Assembly: GCA_047618185.1 (NCBI GenBank)
Contig: JBLHKZ010000092.1
Coordinates: 1-19,114 of the forward strand
DNA from: JAYPEY01 sp047618185
GTDB taxonomy: Bacteria > Verrucomicrobiota > Verrucomicrobiia > Limisphaerales > JAYPEY01
Direction of reading: 5' to 3'
DNA: 19,114 nt
The notes under the pieces are model-generated. The model made no database searches. It saw nothing but the letters and a program-made list of their open reading frames with translations, and was not told the DNA's origin. Below are positions 6,516 to 13,162 of the stretch, in pieces. The stretch's first letter is position 1; every line of letters begins with the position of its first letter. The position numbers were made by a program, and so were the translations under genes.

Positions 6516-6560
6516 CCCGACTCCCCCCCCAACGCCGGCGACACTTCCGGCGAGCGAGAC

Positions 6561-6592
6561 ACAAAAAAAGCCACGCTTTCACGTGGCTTTCC
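6561..6592 (-). terminator. Terminator between zur and a convergent small gene
   Basis: A 9-bp stem, AAAGCCACG (6567-6575) with CGTGGCTTT (6582-6590), around a 6-nt loop. Read on the minus strand it runs into a T-tract formed by the complement of the A-run at 6563-6569, so it best fits the minus-strand small gene that ends at 6608. On the plus strand it may also help end zur. A second small hairpin (CGCCGG 6533-6538 with CCGGCG 6547-6552) lies before it without a T-tract. Confidence 0.75.
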
Positions 6593-6607
6593 TAGAAAAT
6601 CCGAGAA

Positions 6608-6799
6608 CTATTCCGGAGGCAATTCCGGCTGTGATTCCGACTCATCGGTGTTGGGCCATTCGCCAGAATGAAGAATCTGCCTCACTTTCCGCCTTTCATA
6701 TCGCCGCTTTCTCGATTTCAGAAGCAGGCTGTCGACTTGATGGAAGGGATGTTGAGATCCGAGAACGGCTTCCGACATAACGTCGTTGTTTTTCACCAT
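6608..6799 (-). CDS. Small hypothetical protein
   Basis: A 63-residue open frame starting ATG at 6799, with an AAGGA-like ribosome binding site about 9 bp upstream, one of the few clear ones in this window. An intrinsic terminator follows 15-20 bp after the stop. The protein has a basic middle (SLLLKSRKRRYERRKVRQIL, about 25-44) and an acidic, Pro-containing tail. I recognise no family. The combination of ribosome binding site and correctly oriented terminator argues for a real gene; lack of a known homologue keeps the confidence moderate. Confidence 0.5.
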   Translation of the reverse strand: MVKNNDVMSEAVLGSQHPFHQVDSLLLKSRKRRYERRKVRQILHSGEWPNTDESESQPELPPE

Positions 6800-6836
6800 A
6801 ATTTATTCCTTAGTCAGTCAGTTGTTGAAGTGAGCT

Positions 6837-7010
6837 TCAATGTTCACCCATTGCGAATAGCAGTAAGTGAACCAGAGGCTCTGGAAACGACGCAAAACTT
6901 TGATCAGAAAACCGTGCCTCGGTCAAGTTCGCGATTCCAATCGCACCCCCAATTAATGCAATCCAGCCTTTAGGGAAACGTCTTTTGAGCCAGAACGACT
7001 CCAATTCCAC
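6837..7010 (-). CDS. Candidate small membrane protein or remnant
   Basis: A 57-residue open frame from GTG at 7010, with one hydrophobic Gly/Ile-rich segment (GWIALIGGAIGIANL) preceded by basic residues (LKRRFPK). A different frame just upstream (about 6973-7053) reads LTLTGGIGVVLAQKTFP and stops at a point where a one-base shift would continue into KGWIALIGGAIGIANL. This looks like either one small gene broken by a +1 shift or chance hydrophobic reading. It lies between prmA and the small gene at 6608-6799, on the same strand. The rest of the 6516-7065 gap shows nothing recognisable. Confidence 0.25.
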   Translation of the reverse strand: MELESFWLKRRFPKGWIALIGGAIGIANLTEARFSDQSFASFPEPLVHLLLFAMGEH

Positions 7011-7065
7011 CCGTTAACGTTAATCCCACTTTTGAAAAGCAGCTCTCCATCGAGCCGGAAAACCC

Positions 7066-7962
7066 TTACTTCGAAAATGATCCCGACTGCCACTCCCCTT
7101 CAATCAAGGTCGAAACCTCAGTCAATCCCGCCGCCACGTAGGCTTTTCGCACATCCTCATATCGCTCCGTCAAGATACCCGCCAACGCAAGCAGGCCGCC
7201 TTTCCGAACACGGTCGACGATGCGGTCGCGCTCGGCCAGGAGCAGATCGTACATGAGGTTTGCGCAAACCACATCGTAGCGCTTCCGACTCCTTCTCGAC
7301 GCCGACGCCAAATCCTGCTCAGACGCCTCCATCAATTGGTCGACGTCGTTCAACTCGGCGTTCGCCCGACAAACCCTGACCGCCTCCGGATCCACGTCAA
7401 ACGCATGAACCGGTTTATACCCCAGTTTGGCGGCGGAAATGGACAAGATGCCGGACCCTGAACCGATATCCAAAAGCGATTGCGACTTGCCTTCCACCCG
7501 CGCCCGCGCCAGCTCGTGCAAACAGAAGGAAGTCGTCGCATGGCGCCCCGTGCCGAAACTCAATCCCGGATCGAGAACGACCAAAGCCTGATTCGATTTC
7601 GGTTTCTTCCGACTCCAACTCGGTTTGATCAACAGCTTGGAACCAATTTCGAGCGGCTTGAAATGCTTTTTCCAGGACTCGGCCCAATTCTCATGAGGGA
7701 GCCTGAATATTCGAATCGTCCCAGGACCGATGTCCAAACCGCACTCGCGAATAAAGGACAGATCCCGCTTCAACGTCGCGCGCATCGACGGTTTCCATTC
7801 AACGCTATCACCCAGATAGACACTGACGATCGTCTCGCCAGTCACGTGATTGAACAACGCCGAGGGCTCCGAATCGAACCGACGCTTCAGCGCCTCGATG
7901 ACGGCCTCCTCAGCCTCGGCCGAGGTGTTGATTGAAATTTGCCTCAAGGGTTTACGACTCAT
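7066..7962 (-). CDS. prmA: Ribosomal protein L11 methyltransferase-like (PrmA)
   Basis: A 298-residue SAM-dependent methyltransferase. The PrmA-specific N-terminal region and NWAESWK motif (92-98) are present, then DPGLSFGTGRH (131-141), the SAM-binding DIGSGSG (165-171), the acidic FDVDPE (188-193) and an ANLMYDLLL motif corresponding to the catalytic-loop N-[IL]-x-x-x-[LI] region. PrmA trimethylates lysines and the N-terminus of L11 in the cytoplasm. Its start overlaps the end of the phosphatase gene by 4 bp (ATGA), so they are co-translated. The family assignment is strong; the exact target in this organism is inferred. Confidence 0.9.
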   Translation of the reverse strand: MSRKPLRQISINTSAEAEEAVIEALKRRFDSEPSALFNHVTGETIVSVYLGDSVEWKPSMRATLKRDLSFIRECGLDIGPGTIRIFRLPHENWAESWKKHFKPLEIGSKLLIKPSWSRKKPKSNQALVVLDPGLSFGTGRHATTSFCLHELARARVEGKSQSLLDIGSGSGILSISAAKLGYKPVHAFDVDPEAVRVCRANAELNDVDQLMEASEQDLASASRRSRKRYDVVCANLMYDLLLAERDRIVDRVRKGGLLALAGILTERYEDVRKAYVAAGLTEVSTLIEGEWQSGSFSK

Positions 7963-8579
7963 GACTCAAGTCTCCAGGGAGTGTTATTGATGTAACGCGC
8001 AACGTTTCGTTTCCCTTCGTGCTCGATGAGCGAGACGCCCGCATAGGAAATATCGATTCCTCCCAACTCGCGAATCGGCAGACTCAGCAAACTGGAAAGC
8101 AACTGTCGAATAACCGCTCCGTGACAAATAATAGCGACCGACTGGCCGGGATGGGATTCCAGGATGCGGTTCAGGCAAGGTTCGACTCGGGCGCGCAGAT
8201 CAGCGGTAGATTCCGCGCCGTCGACCTCGCCACTGTCGAGTAAATGAAGCCAGTCCGCGACTTCGGACTCATGCTTCTTCGCGACCTCCTGCCACGACAG
8301 CCCGGTCCATGCTCCGAAATCGATCTCTCGCAAATCCTCAATGAAAACTGGAGACGACGACGCATGTTCCGCAATCGGCTCCAGCGTCTGCCGGGCGCGC
8401 TTCATCGTGCTGCAATAGATGGCGTCCAATCCCTGCCGCGCGAAGAACGGCCCCAACGCCATCGCCTGTTCACGACCGCGCTCCGAGAGGTTCATGTCGA
8501 TTCGCCCGCCATAAATCTGCAAATACCGCTCCTCAACCTCGCCATGGCGAACGAGGTATAATTTCGTTGGGTTCTCCAT
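7959..8579 (-). CDS. Histidine phosphatase family protein
   Basis: A 206-residue member of the histidine phosphatase (phosphoglycerate mutase-like) superfamily. The catalytic RHG is at 11-13 in LVRHGE, the second catalytic His is H153 in CHGAVIR, and the acid region E84-D87 in LREIDFGAWTG is typical of the CobC/GpmB-like branch. Substrates in this branch include alpha-ribazole phosphate and various phosphometabolites; none can be named from sequence. It lies 29 bp after rph and overlaps prmA, forming a three-gene unit. Confidence 0.9.
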   Translation of the reverse strand: MENPTKLYLVRHGEVEERYLQIYGGRIDMNLSERGREQAMALGPFFARQGLDAIYCSTMKRARQTLEPIAEHASSSPVFIEDLREIDFGAWTGLSWQEVAKKHESEVADWLHLLDSGEVDGAESTADLRARVEPCLNRILESHPGQSVAIICHGAVIRQLLSSLLSLPIRELGGIDISYAGVSLIEHEGKRNVARYINNTPWRLES

Positions 8580-8608
8580 GAATTAATTCCAGGCGCCAGA
8601 AGCCAGCT

Positions 8609-9373
8609 TCAGCCCGCCGCGATCGCAACCTGCTGCGCCTCAAGCAGGCGGGAAATGCCGGACTTCCCGAGCGCCAGCATCGATTCCAATTCATTGGAGC
8701 TGAACGTCGCCTCTTCGCCCGTGCCCTGAAGCTCGATAAATTCCCCCGACCCGGTCATGACCAGGTTCATGTCCACCGTCGCGGCCGCGTCCTCCACATA
8801 GCACAGATCCAACAGCGGCCTTTGCTCGACAACTCCGACACTCACCGCCGCGATATTGTTCGCCAAGGGGCTTTCAATCAATTTGCCCTCCGCGATCAAC
8901 TTCTTGATCGCGAGGCTGAGCGCGACAAAGCCGCCGGTGATGGACGCCGTTCGCGTGCCCCCATCGGCCTGCAGGACATCGCAATCGATCCAGACCGTCC
9001 GCTTCCCGAATTTCTTAAGGTCGATCGCCGCGCGCATGGATCGACCAATTAACCGCTGAATCTCCTGCGACCGGCCATCGATCTTGCCACGAGAAATATC
9101 GCGAGACTTCCGCCCCAGAGTCGAATAGGGCAGCATTGAATACTCCGCCGTCGCCCAACCGCCTACAACGCCCTGCGCCTTCATCCAACGCGGCACTTCC
9201 TCTTCGATGCTCGCGGCGCAAATCACACGGGTGTCGCCCCACTCGATCAGGGTCGATCCCGTCGCGTACGGGGCGATATGATTGGTAAATTTCACCGGCC
9301 GGAGTTCGTCGGCCTGTCGGTCGTCATGCCGCGGGGCGCCGGGCGCGACCGCCTGATTCTCAGAATTTTCCAT
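8609..9373 (-). CDS. rph: Ribonuclease PH
   Basis: A 254-residue phosphorolytic 3'-5' exoribonuclease that trims tRNA 3' ends. The conserved stretch starts at DELRPVKFTNHIAPYATGS and continues through RVICAASIEEEVPRWMK, LPYSTLGRKSRDISRGKIDGRSQEIQRLIGRSMRA-type sequence, ADGGTRTASITGGFVAL and VDMNLVMTGSGEFIELQGTGEEATFS, all diagnostic. The ATG at 9373 is chosen; an in-frame TTG at 9409 would add 12 residues with no similarity to the family. The N-terminal leader of about 20 residues before DELRPV is slightly longer than usual. First gene of the rph-phosphatase-prmA unit. Confidence 0.95.
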   Translation of the reverse strand: MENSENQAVAPGAPRHDDRQADELRPVKFTNHIAPYATGSTLIEWGDTRVICAASIEEEVPRWMKAQGVVGGWATAEYSMLPYSTLGRKSRDISRGKIDGRSQEIQRLIGRSMRAAIDLKKFGKRTVWIDCDVLQADGGTRTASITGGFVALSLAIKKLIAEGKLIESPLANNIAAVSVGVVEQRPLLDLCYVEDAAATVDMNLVMTGSGEFIELQGTGEEATFSSNELESMLALGKSGISRLLEAQQVAIAAG

Positions 9374-9570
9374 GCGCGAGACGTTAGGGATGGCCCCGGA
9401 CCGGAGCAACGCCGAAAAGCGCTCCGGTTCGCTTTTTTCCAGCAGAGCGGCTGCGGAACCCCGGGCTCCGGACTTCGCTGACCGGCAGGCGATCTTAAAG
9501 ATTTTCTTTGGTTCGCGCAGGTGGCGATGTCATAGCTTGCCCGGTGCTTTCCGAAAAACCATGGCAGCCA

Positions 9571-10356
9571 ATGGCCGTCGTCCGACTGATCTGCTGGATC
9601 TGGGTCAGCATATGTTGCGGCGCGCTGTGCCTACATCTGGCGAATCCGTCGCCTCCGACCGACGCCGCAACGGCGGAGGAAGTCGCGCCCACGGAGCAGA
9701 ATCGCGACGCCGAGAAGGAGGCCGCCGCGGACTCCGGCTGGAACCTATTCTCGCTGAGTGTAAATGTGTTTTTTTTGCACGGCGTCACCCTCATACTGAT
9801 TTTCCATCTGGTCAGACAACATCAGACCACTTGGCGGGAGGCATTCGGAATCGGATCGCCCGGATTTGGCAAAGCCGCGCTGATGGCCACTGGCATTGTG
9901 GTCGTGGCCGTTCCGCTTACCCTGTTCTTCGCCGTCGCCAGCGCTCAAGTCATGGAAGCCTTGAACGCGCAGCCCAAGACACAGCAAGCAGTGCAGATGG
10001 CGGAGGCGGCCGCCCCGGGGCTCAACCGTTTCGCCCTGGGCGCGATCGCGATCCTCATCGCCCCGTTGGTCGAAGAGTTGCTGTTTCGCGGGGTCTTTTA
10101 TCCGACGATCAAGCAGAGCGGCTACCCAAGGCTCGCGGTCTATGGCACTTCGCTTCTTTTTGCGCTCTCTCATGGGAATGCGATGACGTTCCTCCCTCTG
10201 GCCCTGCTTTCACTGGCGCTGATCTGGCTCTACGAGAAGACAAACAATCTGCTTGCGCCCATCCTCGCCCATAGCCTATTCAACGCCGCCAATTTCGTTA
10301 TGATCATACTCAAGGTCGACCCGAGGGTCTGGCTGAAAAATTTTCCCCATGGATGA
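9571..10356 (+). CDS. CPBP family intramembrane metalloprotease
   Basis: A 261-residue membrane protein of the CAAX protease / bacteriocin-processing (CPBP, Abi) family. Catalytic motifs are all present: EELLFRG (168-174), FALSHGN with H201, and AHSLFNAANF with H234 and N238. About six hydrophobic segments are visible, with a polar acidic loop (about 28-55) after the first. The bacterial role is generally unknown; processing of membrane peptides or immunity is suggested for some members. The ATG at 9571 is chosen because it directly precedes the first membrane segment; GTG at 9544 or TTG at 9508 would extend it. The 3' end overlaps thiL by 8 bp. Confidence 0.88.
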   Translation: MAVVRLICWIWVSICCGALCLHLANPSPPTDAATAEEVAPTEQNRDAEKEAAADSGWNLFSLSVNVFFLHGVTLILIFHLVRQHQTTWREAFGIGSPGFGKAALMATGIVVVAVPLTLFFAVASAQVMEALNAQPKTQQAVQMAEAAAPGLNRFALGAIAILIAPLVEELLFRGVFYPTIKQSGYPRLAVYGTSLLFALSHGNAMTFLPLALLSLALIWLYEKTNNLLAPILAHSLFNAANFVMIILKVDPRVWLKNFPHG

Positions 10357-11287
10357 AATCGAACTTATCAAGCTGTTGACGCGTGACCTCCCCGGCAACG
10401 ACCGCGTCGTCGTCGCTGCGGGCGACGATTGCGCGGCGCTCAAAGGCGAAACGTCCGAGGAACTTCTACTGTTCAAGACGGACGCGATCGTCGAGGGCAT
10501 TCACTTCACGGCGGAAACGCCGCCCGAGAAAATTGGCCGCAAAGCGCTGGCCCGTTGCCTCAGCGACATCGCAGCGATGGCGGGATCCCCCACGGCGGCG
10601 CTGGTGACGCTGGCGTTGCCGGCCGATTTCGACCCTGCCCGCGTCGAATCGATCTACCTCGGCCTGAACAAGCTGGCGCGCGAATTCAATGTCGCCATCG
10701 TGGGCGGAGAAACCACCACTAATCCAGGCGGCATCTTGATTTCCATTTCCCTGCTTGGCCGCGTGGAGTCTTCGAAAATCACACTGCGTTCAACCGCCAA
10801 ACTCGGCGACGCCATTTTCGTGACAGGAGAACTGGGCGGCTCGATCGACGGTAAGCATCTCGATTTCGAGCCCCGCCTCACGCAGGCGCGCTGGCTGGCC
10901 GATCGCTTCCCGCTGAATTCCATGATCGATCTAAGCGACGGGCTGGCGACGGATCTCAAACACGTCCTCGACGCCAGCAAGGTGGGGGCGGACCTGCTTT
11001 CGAGCGCCATCCCGATCAGCCGGGCCGCGCGAGATGTCAAAGCCCGCTCCGCCAACGGCAAGACCCCGCTGAGCGCTGCCCTTTCCGACGGCGAAGATTT
11101 CGAATTGCTCTTCACGATTCCGAGCAAGCACGCGGTTCCGCTGAACGACACCTGGAAAAAACAGTTTCCCGATCTGAAATTGAGCTGCATTGGCAAGACC
11201 ACCGAAACGCTCGGCCTGAGAATCCGGGATCGAAACAGCATCCACCCCATGGCGATCGATGGCTACGTTCATTTCAAAAAGCCCTGA
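10349..11287 (+). CDS. thiL: Thiamine-monophosphate kinase
   Basis: A 312-residue enzyme phosphorylating thiamine monophosphate to thiamine diphosphate with ATP, the last step of the pathway. The AIRS/PurM-type fold is shown by GDDCA (25-29), TDAIVEGIHF (44-53), ALARCLSDIAAMAGSPTAA, GGETTTNPG (the usual GGDTT, here with Glu), ITGE-type FVTGELGGS and MIDLSDGLATDL. The length is normal. Overlaps at both ends with the CPBP gene (8 bp) and tsaE (29 bp) indicate one operon. No other thi gene is seen here. Confidence 0.95.
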   Translation: MDEIELIKLLTRDLPGNDRVVVAAGDDCAALKGETSEELLLFKTDAIVEGIHFTAETPPEKIGRKALARCLSDIAAMAGSPTAALVTLALPADFDPARVESIYLGLNKLAREFNVAIVGGETTTNPGGILISISLLGRVESSKITLRSTAKLGDAIFVTGELGGSIDGKHLDFEPRLTQARWLADRFPLNSMIDLSDGLATDLKHVLDASKVGADLLSSAIPISRAARDVKARSANGKTPLSAALSDGEDFELLFTIPSKHAVPLNDTWKKQFPDLKLSCIGKTTETLGLRIRDRNSIHPMAIDGYVHFKKP

Positions 11288-11684
11288 AGAAACCAGCGCC
11301 CTCGGAGAGCAATGGGGGAGCGAAGCCCGGCCCGGCTGGGTGATCGGCCTGAGCGGCGATCTCGGCGCGGGCAAGACCCAACTCGTGCGCGGCATCGCCC
11401 GCGGCCTCGGCGTGACCGACCGCGTGCATTCCCCGACTTTCGCCCTGATCAATGAATACGGCGGAGGCCGCCTGCAGATGCACCATCTCGATCTCTATCG
11501 CCTGGAATCCCAGGAGCAGATCGTCACGGCGGGCCTGGAGGAGTTCTTCAATCCGGAGGGAATCGCCGTCATCGAATGGGCCGAGCGCTGGCGGGACTCG
11601 CCGCCCGCTCGATTTCGACGCGTTGAAATCGAAACCTTGAGCGAGAACGAGAGGAGCATCGTTTATGAAGATATTGGCGATTGA
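11259..11684 (+). CDS. tsaE: tRNA t6A biosynthesis ATPase TsaE
   Basis: A 141-residue P-loop protein needed with TsaB, TsaC and TsaD for N6-threonylcarbamoyladenosine at position 37 of ANN-decoding tRNAs. Motifs: Walker A GDLGAGKT (33-40), SPTFALINEY (58-67), HHLDLYRL (75-82) and IEWAERW (105-111). It overlaps thiL upstream by 29 bp and tsaB downstream by 20 bp. An ATG within the thiL 3' end is the start; a later one would remove the first strand of the fold. Confidence 0.95.
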   Translation: MATFISKSPEETSALGEQWGSEARPGWVIGLSGDLGAGKTQLVRGIARGLGVTDRVHSPTFALINEYGGGRLQMHHLDLYRLESQEQIVTAGLEEFFNPEGIAVIEWAERWRDSPPARFRRVEIETLSENERSIVYEDIGD

Positions 11685-12351
11685 GTTTTCCTCGTCGGAA
11701 CGCAGCGTGGCCGTGTTGGAAGACAATGGCGCCGGCGAGCCCTCCCGAGTCGCGCAGGTTTCAGAATCCGGCCTCAGCACGACCAACGCCTTCGGCATGA
11801 TTGACCGGGCGCTGGATGAGGCCGGCGTCGAGCGCGAACAGATCGAACAAATCGCAGTGGGCCTCGGACCGGGTTCCTTCACCGGCGTTCGCGCCGCCAT
11901 CGCCATCGCGCAAGGCTGGAATCTCGCGAGAGAGATCAATCTCCAAGGAGTGAATTCGGCTGAGGCCCTGGCTTGTCGCGCTCAAGCGGAAGGATGCACA
12001 GGGAGAATCAGCGTGATTACCGACGCACAACGCAAGGAGTTCTATGCGGCCGATGTGAATTTGGACTCCGCAGATCCCATCGCGCCCCTGGACCTACGCA
12101 TCGTGACCCGCGACGAACTTCTAATCCGTGAAAGCCAAGGCGCCTTGCTGGTGGGGCCCGAAATCCAAAAGTGGTTTCCGTCGGGTAAAGAGCTTTATCC
12201 CGATGCCCTGCATATCGGGCTGCTGGCAATGACGAGGAGGAATTTCGTTAGAGGAGAAGAATTGGAGCCTGTCTATCCGAGGGAAACAGCTTTTATCAAA
12301 GCCCCGGCTCCGCGTGAGATCCCGCCAGTAGGCGCGGATTCGAAAGGCTAA
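11665..12351 (+). CDS. tsaB: tRNA t6A biosynthesis protein TsaB
   Basis: A 228-residue ASKHA-fold protein that forms the heterodimer scaffold for TsaD and TsaE in t6A synthesis. It begins with ILAIEFSSSERSVAV and carries the hallmark GLGPGSFTGVR at 66-76, then AIAIAQGWNLA and a C-terminal LEPVYPR motif. The length is typical. Its start lies within tsaE, which supports coupled translation in proportion to complex assembly. It is the last gene of the CPBP-thiL-tsaE-tsaB run; no clear terminator follows within 60 bp. Confidence 0.93.
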   Translation: MKILAIEFSSSERSVAVLEDNGAGEPSRVAQVSESGLSTTNAFGMIDRALDEAGVEREQIEQIAVGLGPGSFTGVRAAIAIAQGWNLAREINLQGVNSAEALACRAQAEGCTGRISVITDAQRKEFYAADVNLDSADPIAPLDLRIVTRDELLIRESQGALLVGPEIQKWFPSGKELYPDALHIGLLAMTRRNFVRGEELEPVYPRETAFIKAPAPREIPPVGADSKG

Positions 12352-12412
12352 GGATGGACTGGAAGCCGGATTCCGATCTCGTGCGATTCGCCGAGGCCCC
12401 CTCGACGGCAAA

Positions 12413-12532
12413 TCAGACCGTGCCGGTCAACTTCAGGAATCCGTAGATCAAAGCGATCTCAAACGCGGCGAAAAGTGCAAAGGAGCCCCAAACGAGCGTC
12501 CACTCTTTAAGGTCATTAAACGTCTTGTTCAT
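12413..12532 (-). CDS. Candidate 39-residue single-span membrane protein
   Basis: MNKTFNDLKEWTLVWGSFA begins a 39-residue frame with one clear membrane segment (about 13-36). A purine-rich AAAAGAAGA stretch precedes the ATG at 12532. An upstream in-frame ATG at 12556 or 12613 would extend it by 8 or 27 residues; the extension looks less protein-like. The hydrophilic head, single helix and short tail are typical of small bacterial membrane proteins, but no family is recognised. Confidence 0.4.
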   Translation of the reverse strand: MNKTFNDLKEWTLVWGSFALFAAFEIALIYGFLKLTGTV

Positions 12533-12613
12533 GAATCTTCTTTTAGCACTGGCCATGCCGATTCTAACCGTTCGAGAATAATTCGTATACCCTCCTGAAT
12601 TTGGCGCATTCAT

Positions 12614-12878
12614 GTAACATTTATCTACTTAACTGCCTTATTATGAGGCGCTTTTACCCTTATTACAGCATTAGTCGAACTCTCGTTTTCATTCTTGCGG
12701 ATGTCGAAATCTGATAATGGATCCGTCTTCACTCAATCTTTCACAAGCTTGATAATCGCCTTGGGAAATATTCCCAAATTCCTCGTGCTTGCGCACGCAA
12801 TCCGCCGAAACCACGTTCTTTCCTCACGAATTCTCGGCCTGGGCTTGCGAAATAAACGGAATTGCCTCCAATGTCCGC
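12614..12878. other. AT-rich intergenic stretch
   Basis: No gene is supported here. It is more AT-rich than its surroundings and contains an inverted repeat TTGGGAA-ata-TTCCCAA at 12761-12777, followed by a short hairpin GTGC-ttgc-GCAC region near 12785-12797. It could be the old promoter/leader of the decayed racemase gene downstream, or a promoter area for the small minus-strand frame. Confidence 0.5.
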
Positions 12879-13131
12879 ATGCTTGCGACGCCACGATGCT
12901 GGGCTGAGGTCGATCTGGCCGCCTTACGGCAGAATCTCGGATGGATTCACCATCAGGCCGGCTTCGACACCCCAGATCATGACCCTCGTCAAAGCCGACG
13001 CCTATGGCCCTGGATTGAAGCAAATCACCGTCAGTCAGGTGGCGAAGTGGTGCGACACGATTCCGTGGGAAATCCTGACCCGAATCAGCGCCCGAGTTCC
13101 GAGGGTCTACCTGGGCGGACACGCGGCCTGA
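12879..13131 (+). pseudogene. alr: Decayed 5' fragment of an alanine racemase gene
   Basis: From ATG 12879 the frame reads CWAEVDLAALRQNLGWIHH, the classic N-terminus of pyridoxal-phosphate alanine racemase (WAEIDLxALxxNL). After a CCCC run near 12970 the homology moves to the next frame as IMTLVKADAYGPGLKQI, containing the VKADAYG motif with the Lys that binds the cofactor. Removing one C joins the two in register. Beyond about residue 50 similarity fades (only a vague VPRVYLGGH resembles the later LG motif) and the frame stops by 13131; the remaining 300 or so residues are missing, replaced by the end of the opposite-strand gene. So it is a truncated, frameshifted relic. alr often neighbours tsaE/tsaB in bacteria, which fits its place here. 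Confidence 0.75.
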
Positions 13132-13162
13132 TTGGAATCCGGACGATTAGCCCGCCGACGAT

